Below, one piece after another: positions 1-6,161 of a stretch of 14,268 bases of DNA. Within the stretch, counting starts at the first letter, position 1. Each line of letters starts with the position of its first letter. The notes beneath the pieces were generated by a model. That model was given only the letters and a program-made list of their open reading frames with translations. It was not told where the DNA came from and did not search any database. Made by a program: the position numbers and the translations under genes. Source of the DNA: an uncultured bacterium (lineage in GTDB: Bacteria > Planctomycetota > UBA1135 > GCA-002686595); NCBI GenBank assembly GCA_902826945.1, contig CADEGS010000107.1, positions 1-14,268 of the forward strand, read 5' to 3'.

Positions 1-1254
1 ACGCTCGACGACGAGTCGCCCTTCGCGACGATGATGAGCCTCTACGACGAGGCCGCCGCGTTGCTCGGTATCGACCCGTCGAACTACGCCATCCTGCGCC
101 GGCCGGACCGCGAGGTGACGGTCTCGGTGCCGGTGCTGCTCGACGACGACTCGTGGGGCGTGTTCGAGGGCTACCGCGTGCAGCACAACCAGGGGCTGGG
201 ACCGTTCATCGGCCCGATGCGCCTGTCGGCCACCGTGCACATGGACGAGCTGCGCGCGCTGGCCGCCTGGATGACCTGGAAGTGCGCGGTGCTGAACATC
301 CCCTTCGGCGGCGCGGCCGGCGGCATCCGCATCAACACGCGCAAGCGCTCGCGCGGGGAGGTCGCGCGCGCGGTGCGCCGCTACACGGCGAACATGCTCG
401 ACATCATCGGGCCGGACCGCGACATCTTCTCGCCCGACCTGGGCTGCGACGAGGAGGTCATGGCCTGGGTGATGGACACCGTCTCGAACCACGAGCGTCA
501 CACCGAGAACGCCGTCGTGACCGGCAAGCCGCTGTCGCTGGGCGGCTCGCGCGGCAGCCGCGAGGCGGTCTCGCAGGGATTGCGCGTGGTGCTGCGCCTG
601 GCGCTCGACCGCCACCGCATCGAGCAGGACCGTCCGAGCGTGATCGTCCAGGGCGCCGGCAAGGTCGGCGGCCACCTGGCGCGCCTGCTGCACAACGACG
701 GCTACCTCGTGTGCGGCCTGTCCGACGCCTCCGCGGCGATCTACGACCGGCGCGGCCTCGACGTGCCCGCCGTCCTGGGCTGGCGCGAGCGCAACGGCAA
801 CCTGGTGGATTGCCCGGGCGAGTTCGAGCGCCTGACGAACGACCAGATGCTGACGCAGCCGTGCGACGTGCTGATCCCGTGCGCGATCTCCAAGACGATC
901 CACTCGCGCAACGCGCGCTCGATCCGCGCGCGCCTGATCGTCGAGGGCGCGCACGGCCCCGTGTCGGCGCGCGGCGATCGCATCCTGGACGAGATGGGCA
1001 TTCCGGTCGTGCCCGACGTGCTCGCCAACGGCGGCGGCGCGGTGATCGACTACTTCGAGTGGGTCCAGAACCGCCAGGGCCTGTCCTGGATCGAGCCGGT
1101 GATCCACAAGCGCCTGACGCGCTTCATGAGCGAGGCCTGGAACGACGTGTGCGCGTACCAGGAGCGCTACGGCGTGCGCATGCGCATGGCCGCGCACATG
1201 CGCGCCGTCGAGCGCGTCGCGCTGGCCGACAAGATGCGCGGGATCTACGCCTGA
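1..1254 (+). CDS. Glu/Leu/Phe/Val dehydrogenase-family protein with substituted catalytic residues (5' partial)
   Basis: Family members catalyse NAD(P)-dependent oxidative deamination of amino acids, typically glutamate to 2-oxoglutarate, as soluble hexamers. The frame is open to the left edge and residues before the first Met (base 31) still align with the family, so the true start lies outside the window. Numbering from that Met: dimerisation/substrate domain about 1-180, Rossmann domain about 185-345 with GAGKVGG at 208-214, then EGAHGP (305-310) and YFEWVQN (341-347). These fix the family. The active site is abnormal. The segment normally GPxKGGxR reads GPFIGPMR (I60), PFGGAKGG reads PFGGAAGG (A96 in place of the catalytic Lys), and the Ser before YFEW is D340. 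The MTWK lysine (K84) and the catalytic-type Asp (D136) remain. The protein is otherwise full length and well conserved, so it is not a decayed pseudogene. I infer a non-catalytic regulator or an enzyme with altered chemistry. It is convergent with the heptose operon, with no visible partner gene. Confidence 0.85.
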   Translation, partial: TLDDESPFATMMSLYDEAAALLGIDPSNYAILRRPDREVTVSVPVLLDDDSWGVFEGYRVQHNQGLGPFIGPMRLSATVHMDELRALAAWMTWKCAVLNIPFGGAAGGIRINTRKRSRGEVARAVRRYTANMLDIIGPDRDIFSPDLGCDEEVMAWVMDTVSNHERHTENAVVTGKPLSLGGSRGSREAVSQGLRVVLRLALDRHRIEQDRPSVIVQGAGKVGGHLARLLHNDGYLVCGLSDASAAIYDRRGLDVPAVLGWRERNGNLVDCPGEFERLTNDQMLTQPCDVLIPCAISKTIHSRNARSIRARLIVEGAHGPVSARGDRILDEMGIPVVPDVLANGGGAVIDYFEWVQNRQGLSWIEPVIHKRLTRFMSEAWNDVCAYQERYGVRMRMAAHMRAVERVALADKMRGIYA

Positions 1255-1263
1255 GCCCCGTGC

Positions 1264-1297
1264 CTCGGGCTCCGCGCGCCTCGCGCGGATGCCCGAG
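1264..1297. terminator. Strong hairpin, probable bidirectional terminator
   Basis: Bases 1264-1278 pair with 1282-1297 to give 15 base pairs around a three-base loop (cct), with a single bulged t at 1290. It begins ten bases after the dehydrogenase stop and lies between two convergent genes. No T-run follows on either strand, so it is not a textbook intrinsic terminator; a GC-rich genome may use hairpins without a T tract, or Rho. Transcription termination is inferred. Confidence 0.5.
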
Positions 1298-1312
1298 CCA
1301 CCGGGCTCAGGC

Positions 1313-1332
1313 CCGCGGCCGCATGGCCGCGG
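1313..1332. other. Second hairpin in the convergent gap
   Basis: The arms ccgcggcc (1313-1320) and ggccgcgg (1325-1332) pair perfectly around the loop gcat. It sits 15 bases after the first hairpin and could add to termination or protect mRNA 3' ends. Such stems arise more easily by chance in GC-rich DNA. Confidence 0.35.
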
Positions 1333-1366
1333 CCGGCGCGTGCAGCGCCGTGGCGCCGCAGGCCTC

Positions 1367-1385
1367 CTTCGCGCGCAGCGCGAAG
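1367..1385. other. Third hairpin in the convergent gap
   Basis: The arms cttcgcgc (1367-1374) and gcgcgaag (1378-1385) pair perfectly over a three-base loop. It is the hairpin nearest the 3' end of the minus-strand adenylyltransferase gene, so it could serve as that operon's 3' stem. No T-run follows. Confidence 0.35.
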
Positions 1386-1414
1386 CCATCGTCGCGCAGC
1401 GACGGAAGCACGCG

Positions 1415-1423
1415 CCCCCCCCC
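1415..1423. repeat. C9 homopolymer run
   Basis: Nine consecutive C residues lie 15 bases beyond the adenylyltransferase stop codon, in the convergent gap. A length change here would not alter any recognised reading frame. It resembles the longer interrupted C tract at 4822-4848 and may simply reflect composition. Confidence 0.6.
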
Positions 1424-1438
1424 GGAGCGCGCGCCCCG

Positions 1439-1939
1439 CTAGCGAGAGTCGGTCGCTTGGCCCCGCTCTCCCCGCCCGCGCAGCAGCGCGCTCGTGGCGT
1501 GCGTCTTGGGATCGCCGCAGATCGCGATCTCGATCCCGAGCTCGCGGTCCACCGCGCGCTCGGGCACGCTCTCGGGCGTGTAGTCGGTGCCCTTGGCGTG
1601 CACGTCCGGCCGCAGCGCGCGCAGCGTCGCCTCGAGCGTCGTCTCGTCGAAGGCGACCACGAAGTCCACCGCGGCCAGCGCGCACAGCAGCTCGGCGCGC
1701 TCGGCGAGCGGCGTGCACGGCCGCCCCGGCCCCTTCAGCGCGCGCACCGACGCGTCGCCGTTCAGCGCCACGACCAGCAGGTCGCCGCGCGCGCGCGCGT
1801 CCTCCAGATAGCGCACGTGCCCGACGTGCAGCAGGTCGAAGCAGCCGTTCGCGAGCACGACGCGCGGCGGCGTGGCGCCGCGGCGCCGCTCCGCGAGCAG
1901 CGTCGCCAGCGCCTCGCGCGCGAGGAAGCGCCCGCTCAC
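1439..1939 (-). CDS. RfaE2/HldC-like heptose 1-phosphate adenylyltransferase
   Basis: A 166-residue cytidylyltransferase-fold protein of the RfaE2/HldC type, predicted to transfer AMP from ATP to D-glycero-beta-D-manno-heptose 1-phosphate, giving the ADP-heptose used in cell-envelope glycans. The nucleotide-binding HxGH motif is present as HVGH (38-41) inside [23 protein letters not shown] (68-74) and an AER triplet (79-81) match the family, as does KGTDYTPE (116-123). The C-terminal [12 protein letters not shown] (142-153) stands where relatives carry a Ser/Thr-rich STS-type motif. Length is normal for the stand-alone enzyme. The GTG start overlaps the kinase stop (shared GTGA, 1936-1939), so translation is probably coupled and the two proteins probably supply consecutive steps. 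The sugar is inferred from family. A complete HldE (12857-14268) is predicted to do the same reaction, so this copy may serve another sugar or condition. Confidence 0.85.
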   Translation of the reverse strand: MSGRFLAREALATLLAERRRGATPPRVVLANGCFDLLHVGHVRYLEDARARGDLLVVALNGDASVRALKGPGRPCTPLAERAELLCALAAVDFVVAFDETTLEATLRALRPDVHAKGTDYTPESVPERAVDRELGIEIAICGDPKTHATSALLRGRGERGQATDSR

Positions 1940-2973
1940 GGGACCGCGGCCGGGGGTGCGGGCGCGGCCGCGCCGCGCGCCAGCGCGCGCGCCAGCGCCT
2001 CGGGCGCGCAGACCGCCGCGCCGCTCTCCATCACGACCACGCTGGCGGCCGCGTTCGCGAGGTGCATCGCGCGCACGCCGTCCAGCCCGGCGGCCAGCGC
2101 CAGCGTGAAGGCCGCCGCCGCCGTGTCGCCCGCGCCGCTCACGTCCACCACCTCGCTCGCGCCCACCACGCCGACCCAGGCGCCGCCCGGGCGCGCGTCC
2201 TCGAAGAGCGCCATGCCGCGGTTGCCCATCGTCACGAGCAGCCGCCGCGGCGCCAGGCGCGCGCGCAGCGCGGCCGCCGCGCGCGCCAGCGCGCCGTCGT
2301 CCTCGAGCGCCTCGGGCGCGACGCCCGCCGCGCGCGCCAGCTCGCTCACGTTGGGCGTCAGCGCGTCGAGGCCGCGCCAGGGGTCGAAGCTCGCGCGCGG
2401 GTCGAGCACGACCAGCGCGCCCTCCGCTTGCACCGCGCGCGCGGCGTCGGCCAGCTCCTCCCCCACCAGGCCGTAGCCGTAGTCGGAGACGAGCAGCGCA
2501 TCGATCGTCCCCGCGAGAGCGCGCACGCGCGCCGCGACGGCCGCGCGGAGCTCCGGCGCGAGCGGCGCGTCGGGCTCGCGGTCGATGCGCAGCACCTGCG
2601 CCGGCGTGCGGCCTGGCTCCGCGCCCAGGACGCGCGTCTTGGTCGGCGTGGACCAGGCCTCGCTGGCGCAGAGGCCGGCGAGCTCGACGCGCTCGGGCTC
2701 GAGCAGCCGCAGGAGCTCGCGCCCGGCCGCGTCGCGGCCGACCACGCCGACCAGCGCCACGCGCGCCCCGAGCGCGCGCACGTTGCGCGCCACGTTCGCC
2801 GCGCCGCCGGCGCCGAAGCGCTCCCCCTGGTGGCGCATGACGATCACCGGCGCCTCGCGCGACAGGCGCAGCGGCCGCGCCAGCAGGTAGTGGTCCGCGA
2901 TCGCGTCGCCCACGACCGCGACGCGCAGCCCGCCGAAGTCGGGCACGGGGCTCGGGACGGGCGGCGCGCGCAT
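1936..2973 (-). CDS. PfkB-family sugar kinase, RfaE1/HldA-like (heptose 7-phosphate kinase)
   Basis: A 345-residue ribokinase/PfkB kinase of the RfaE1 type, predicted to phosphorylate D-glycero-beta-D-manno-heptose 7-phosphate at C1. N-terminal [10 protein letters not shown] (20-29) and LSREAPV (37-43) correspond to the family's GDxMLDxY and SPEAPV segments. [12 protein letters not shown] (54-65) matches the GGAxNVA substrate motif, DALTPNVSE (203-211) is typical, and the anion-hole/catalytic motif is intact as SGAGDT (279-284) with D283 the expected base. The ATG at 2973 is preceded by GAGGG with an eight-base gap, and that Shine-Dalgarno sequence overlaps the stop of the upstream radical SAM gene. 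The frame stays open far upstream, but that is shadow of the radical SAM gene. The stop overlaps the adenylyltransferase start. Kinase identity is firm; the exact sugar is inferred from that neighbour. Confidence 0.87.
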   Translation of the reverse strand: MRAPPVPSPVPDFGGLRVAVVGDAIADHYLLARPLRLSREAPVIVMRHQGERFGAGGAANVARNVRALGARVALVGVVGRDAAGRELLRLLEPERVELAGLCASEAWSTPTKTRVLGAEPGRTPAQVLRIDREPDAPLAPELRAAVAARVRALAGTIDALLVSDYGYGLVGEELADAARAVQAEGALVVLDPRASFDPWRGLDALTPNVSELARAAGVAPEALEDDGALARAAAALRARLAPRRLLVTMGNRGMALFEDARPGGAWVGVVGASEVVDVSGAGDTAAAAFTLALAAGLDGVRAMHLANAAASVVVMESGAAVCAPEALARALARGAAAPAPPAAVP

Positions 2974-2984
2974 CGCGGGGACCC

Positions 2985-4658
2985 TCAGCAGACCTCGTCC
3001 GCGGCCGCGGCCAGCGAGCGCTCGCGCAGCGCGTCGGGCACCGGCCGCGCGGCGGCGGTGGCCCACTCGATGCCGCTCTCCTCGGCCAGGAACACGTCCG
3101 AGCGCACGCCCATCGAGGCGTTGTAGCGGATCGCGTAGTGCAGCTCGCCCTTCGCCTGGGCGGCGCGCGAGAGCTCGCCGTCGCGCTCGCGCACGTGCGG
3201 CCGGAAGGCCTCCCAGCCCGCGCGGTCGAGCGCCAGGAGCTCGTCCACAGCGCGCCGGTAGCGCGCCGACGCCGGCGCAGGCCGGGTGTCGGCCAGGCGC
3301 GCGTTCACGAACCACGGCATGGCCGCCACGAGCTTCTCGACGAACAGGTCCTCCTCCGCGCCGAAGTCCAGGCACGAGGACGAGGTGAACTCGGTCAGCG
3401 TGGCGCGGGCGTCCGCGGGGCGCAGGAAGCCGCCCTCGAGCGCCAGGCGGTGCCCCTCGGTGCCGGGGAACGGGAAGAAGGCCGAGGTGCGGAAGCGCCC
3501 GATCCCCGAGCGCGCCAGCAGCGCGACCGTCGCCAGGCGCTCGGCGTGCGTCTCGCCCGGCAGGCCGACCATCACGAAGCCCGAGGTGTGCAGCCCGTGG
3601 CGCTCGGCCTCGGCCACCGTGGCCAGAATGTCCTCGTCGCTCATGAAGCGCTGCAGCACCTCGCGCCGCACGCGGTCGGAGCCCGACTCGATGCCGAGCT
3701 TGAGGATGCGGCAGCCGCCCTCGACCAGCGCGCGCGCCACGCGCGGATCGAGCCGCTTCACGTGGCTGTTCACGACCCACGGCACGCCGAAGCCCGCCGC
3801 GCGGTAGGCGCGCGCGAAGGCCAGCGCGTGCTCGGCGTTCATCGTGAACAGGTCGTCGTCGAGGATGAACGTGCCCACGCCGCGGTAGCGCGCGAGGATC
3901 CAGCCGATCTCCTCGACCATGGCCTCGGGCGCGCGGTAGCGGAAGAAGCCCAGGCTCCCGACGGGACGCCCGAGCTCCTCGTGGTAGCGATCGACGATCT
4001 TGTGGTTGAGGCAGTACGTGCAGCGGTACGGGCAGCCGCGGCTCGTCATCAGCCCGAACCAGCCCTCCTTCTGGTCGAGGATGCGCTGCGTGTCGAACAG
4101 CTCGTAGTCGGGCATCGGCAGCGCGGCGAGGTCGGGGAACTCGCCGACGGGGTTCTTGACCCACGCGTCCGGTCCGCCGCCCGCCGGCGGCCGCACGCCG
4201 CCGCGCCACGAGAGGAAGTTGCGCACGCCGTCGGGGCGCTCGCCGCGCTCCAGCGCCCGGACGAGCGCCAGCAGCGCGTCCTCGCACTCGCCGACGCCGA
4301 CGTGGTCCCACGCGGCGTCGGCCATCACGGCCTCGGGCACCATCGTCGGGTGGATGCCGCCGACGACGAGCGGCGGCAGCGCGCAGCCTTCCTGCTCCGC
4401 GCGCGCCCGCAGGAAGCGCGCCAAGCGCAGGGCCTCGGGGTACTGCATCGTCAGGCACGAGAAGCCGACCAGCCCCGGTCGCCACGCACGCACCAGCCCG
4501 AAGAGCTCCTCGTCGCTCGGCACCGGCGGCAGGTTCTCGTTCAGGTTGACCAGCCGCGTCTCGTGCCCGTGCGCCTTGAGCACGGCCGAGAGCGACGCCA
4601 GCCCGTGGTTGAACCCCATCTGCGTGTAGAGGTTCGGGTAGACGAAGAGCACGCGCAC
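2985..4658 (-). CDS. B12-binding-type radical SAM protein, first gene of the heptose operon
   Basis: A 557-residue enzyme. Residues 1-140 form a cobalamin-binding-like domain ([10 protein letters not shown] at the start; [15 protein letters not shown] at 19-33; [10 protein letters not shown] at 100-109; [10 protein letters not shown] at 121-130). The radical SAM core follows, with CxxxCxxC at C209, C213 and C216 within [11 protein letters not shown], predicted to bind a [4Fe-4S] cluster and cleave S-adenosylmethionine. [19 protein letters not shown] and VGLPGET are standard core motifs. The last 120 or so residues are not recognised. The GTG start at 4658 has AGGAA seven bases upstream and makes the protein begin at the first beta strand; further upstream lies intergenic DNA. 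The kinase starts eleven bases after the stop, so the three genes form an operon. Relatives methylate, rearrange or cyclise lipids, sugars and cofactors. The substrate is unknown; the neighbours suggest a sugar or envelope molecule. Confidence 0.88.
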   Translation of the reverse strand: MRVLFVYPNLYTQMGFNHGLASLSAVLKAHGHETRLVNLNENLPPVPSDEELFGLVRAWRPGLVGFSCLTMQYPEALRLARFLRARAEQEGCALPPLVVGGIHPTMVPEAVMADAAWDHVGVGECEDALLALVRALERGERPDGVRNFLSWRGGVRPPAGGGPDAWVKNPVGEFPDLAALPMPDYELFDTQRILDQKEGWFGLMTSRGCPYRCTYCLNHKIVDRYHEELGRPVGSLGFFRYRAPEAMVEEIGWILARYRGVGTFILDDDLFTMNAEHALAFARAYRAAGFGVPWVVNSHVKRLDPRVARALVEGGCRILKLGIESGSDRVRREVLQRFMSDEDILATVAEAERHGLHTSGFVMVGLPGETHAERLATVALLARSGIGRFRTSAFFPFPGTEGHRLALEGGFLRPADARATLTEFTSSSCLDFGAEEDLFVEKLVAAMPWFVNARLADTRPAPASARYRRAVDELLALDRAGWEAFRPHVRERDGELSRAAQAKGELHYAIRYNASMGVRSDVFLAEESGIEWATAAARPVPDALRERSLAAAADEVC

Positions 4659-4659
4659 G

Positions 4660-4670
4660 GGAACGTTCCT
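4660..4670 (-). promoter_or_regulatory. Ribosome binding site of the radical SAM gene, inside a palindrome
   Basis: On the minus strand AGGAA (4670-4666) lies seven bases before the GTG start at 4658 and supports that start choice. The ten bases 4660-4669, ggaacgttcc, form a perfect palindrome covering most of the site. It could hold a repressor or hide the ribosome site, or it may be chance. Confidence 0.5.
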
Positions 4671-4716
4671 GCGCGATCGAGCGTAGCCGCGCGGCGCGCG
4701 CCGCCCAAGCCGGCGC

Positions 4717-4731
4717 CCGAAAGGCTTTCGG
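4717..4731. other. Hairpin in the radical SAM leader
   Basis: ccgaaa (4717-4722) pairs with tttcgg (4726-4731) over ggc, and flanking GC bases can extend the stem past one bulged c. It lies 59 to 73 bases upstream of the radical SAM start. A role in its leader, such as attenuation or mRNA stability, is possible but not shown. Confidence 0.3.
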
Positions 4732-4773
4732 CGCGCGCGCGCGGGAGCGGGGCCAGCCTTCAGCGGCGCGCCT

Positions 4774-4798
4774 CCGACGCACGAAGGGGATGCGTCGG
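4774..4798. other. 8-bp inverted repeat in the divergent region
   Basis: ccgacgca (4774-4781) and tgcgtcgg (4791-4798) are perfect inverted repeats separated by nine bases. The spacing suits either an RNA hairpin or a dimeric regulator site between the divergent radical SAM and flagellin genes. No recognised regulator motif matches it. Confidence 0.35.
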
Positions 4799-4821
4799 CC
4801 CGCCCCGGCGGACCGCGTGCT

Positions 4822-4848
4822 CCCCCCCCCGGCCCCCCCGCCCCCCCC
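4822..4848. repeat. Interrupted poly-C tract C9-GG-C7-G-C8 (G-quadruplex-prone)
   Basis: Twenty-four of 27 bases are C on the plus strand, in runs of nine, seven and eight. The minus strand therefore has three long G runs and can readily supply four G-triplets for a quadruplex. The tract lies between divergent genes, about 165 bases upstream of the radical SAM start and 107 bases upstream of the flagellin start. Long homopolymers are slippage-prone, so length could vary between cells or reads. It is noncoding in my annotation. Confidence 0.75.
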
Positions 4849-4955
4849 ATGTCCCAGCCCCCCGCGCCCTGCGCGCGCGCGGCACGCTCCGTCGTCGGCG
4901 CGCGTCGTGCCCGCTCCGTCCTCCGCCGTCCGTCGCCCGCCGCCGGGGGCGCGTG

Positions 4956-5837
4956 ATGGCCCTGCGCATCGGCACCAACCTGGCCGGCCTGACGGCCGCG
5001 CACGAGCTCGAGCGCACCGCCTGGCGCTTCGCGCGCAGCCTCGAGCGCCTGGCCACCGGTCGCCGCGCGCCGCGCGCCGGCGACGACCCCCACGGCCTCG
5101 TGCGCGGCGAGCGCGCGGAGGCGCGCCTGCGCTCGCTCGACGCCGCGCTGCGCAGCGCGGCGGGCGCGCTCGACCTGGCGCGCGCGGTGGACGGCGCGCT
5201 GGGGCAGGTGGCCGAGGTCGCGGTGCGCCTGCGCGAGCTCGCGCTGGCCGCCGCCAACGGCACGCTGGCCGCGTCGGACCGCGCCGCGCTCGACCGCGAG
5301 CGCCAGTCGCTGGCGGACGAGCTCTCGCGTCTGACGGGCGCCACGCGCTTCGACGGCGTGGACCTGCTCGGCGAGCAGCGCAGCCTGCGCCTCCAGATCG
5401 GCCCCGAGGCCGGCGACGCGCTGCCGCTCGACCTGCTCGACTTCCGACCCGTCGGTCCCGTCTTCGCGGCCTACTCGCTGGCCGACGAGGAGGGGCGCGG
5501 CAAGGTCCACGAGTACGCGGGCCTGCTGCTCGACTTCGTGCTCGGGCTGCGCGGCTTCGCGGGCGCGCTCGAGAGCCGGCTGGCCTCGATCGTGCGCGGG
5601 CTGGAGAGCGCGCGCGACGCGCTGGCGGTCGAGCTCGCGCACGTGCGCGACGCCGACCTGGCGCACGAGGCCTCCGAGGTCGCGCGCGAGCGCCTGCGCC
5701 TCGAGCTCGGCGCGCTCGTGCTCGCGCAGGCGAACGTGGACCACGCCGTGGCGCTGCGGCTGCTCGAGGGGCTGCCTTCCCCCGCGGCGCGCGAGGAGCG
5801 CGACGAGGACGGCACGCGGCCGCGCGAGCGCCGCTGA
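4956..5837 (+). CDS. Divergent short flagellin (FliC-like)
   Basis: A 293-residue homologue of flagellin, the filament subunit secreted by the flagellar type III apparatus. The N-terminal domain is clear: MALRIGTNLAGL (1-12), SLERLATGRR (28-37), AGDDPHGL (41-48), LRELALAAANGTL (92-104), and RFDGVDLL (131-138) where flagellins have the FNGxxLL motif. The C-terminal domain follows at about 195-270: LESRL, LESARDAL, RDADLAHEA (231-239) and LAQAN (256-260). Only about 55 residues lie between them, so the variable surface domains are essentially absent. Arginine is very frequent and lysine almost absent. The protein continues about 23 charged residues beyond LRLL, where flagellins normally end. 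The ATG at 4956 is six bases after a GGGGG run; a GTG immediately before it is possible. No other flagellar gene is in the window, and the radical SAM operon is divergent. FlgL is the main alternative, but the N-terminus favours FliC. Confidence 0.8.
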   Translation: MALRIGTNLAGLTAAHELERTAWRFARSLERLATGRRAPRAGDDPHGLVRGERAEARLRSLDAALRSAAGALDLARAVDGALGQVAEVAVRLRELALAAANGTLAASDRAALDRERQSLADELSRLTGATRFDGVDLLGEQRSLRLQIGPEAGDALPLDLLDFRPVGPVFAAYSLADEEGRGKVHEYAGLLLDFVLGLRGFAGALESRLASIVRGLESARDALAVELAHVRDADLAHEASEVARERLRLELGALVLAQANVDHAVALRLLEGLPSPAAREERDEDGTRPRERR

Positions 5838-5847
5838 GCGCGCCCCC

Positions 5848-6156
5848 TCACCACTCCGCGGCGAGCTCGCGCAGCTCGGACGCCGCGCGCGCGTCGCCGG
5901 CGCGCGCCGCGGCCGCGAGCCCCGCCTCCACGGCCGCGCGCGCGCCGGCCAGGTCCTCCTCCTCCGCCAATATGCGCGCCTTCTGGTACCACGCGTAGGC
6001 GTGGTCGGGCGCGAGCGCGAGCGTGCGCTCGAGCCACACGAGCGCCTGCTCCGGATCCCCCGCGGCCGCGTGCTCGAGCGCCAGCGCGTAGGTCGTGAAG
6101 TCGTCCGACGGGCTCTGCGCGTGGAACGCCAGCAGCTTCTCGATGCGCTCGCTCAT
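5848..6156 (-). CDS. Small TPR protein (102 aa)
   Basis: A cytoplasmic-looking protein of 102 residues with no signal peptide. Residues 1-30 (MSERIEKLLAFHAQSP, then YALALEHAAAG) and 36-65 (EQALVWLERTLALAPDHAYAWYQKAR) fit TPR helices, and a third, looser pair follows (DLAGARAAVEAGLAAA). This resembles the roughly 100-residue TPR proteins seen singly in many environmental bacteria; such repeats bind other proteins, and no catalytic motif is visible. It is the last gene of a three-gene operon, starting five bases after the stop of the FG-GAP lipoprotein gene, so its expression probably follows that gene. It ends ten bases from the flagellin stop, tail to tail. The name rests on repeat pattern only and the partner is unknown. 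Confidence 0.75.
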   Translation of the reverse strand: MSERIEKLLAFHAQSPSDDFTTYALALEHAAAGDPEQALVWLERTLALAPDHAYAWYQKARILAEEEDLAGARAAVEAGLAAAARAGDARAASELRELAAEW

Positions 6157-6161
6157 GGGTC

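Noticed and set aside
31..36. The double ATG as the true start of the dehydrogenase.
   Set aside because: The frame is open to the window edge, the preceding residues (ESPFAT) still align with the family, and no Shine-Dalgarno precedes it. A start outside the window is more likely.
1786..1799. Alternating CG run with possible Z-DNA character, with a similar run at 4731-4743.
   Set aside because: The first encodes an Ala-Arg stretch of the adenylyltransferase. Such runs are expected at this base composition, so no function is claimed.
1936..4782. A single 948-codon minus-strand frame that would fuse the kinase to a long N-terminal region.
   Set aside because: The upstream part is a low-complexity Arg/Ala/Gly shadow of the radical SAM gene in another frame. 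Kinase motifs begin just after the ATG at 2973, which has a Shine-Dalgarno sequence.
3138..4955. An N-terminal extension of the flagellin to a start near 3138.
   Set aside because: It is antisense to the radical SAM gene, and flagellins begin with the MALRI-type sequence found at 4956.
4659..5744. An N-terminal extension of the radical SAM protein through the intergenic region and flagellin.
   Set aside because: The extension is antisense to the flagellin gene and has no family motif. The GTG at 4658 has AGGAA at good spacing and begins at the first beta strand of the domain.
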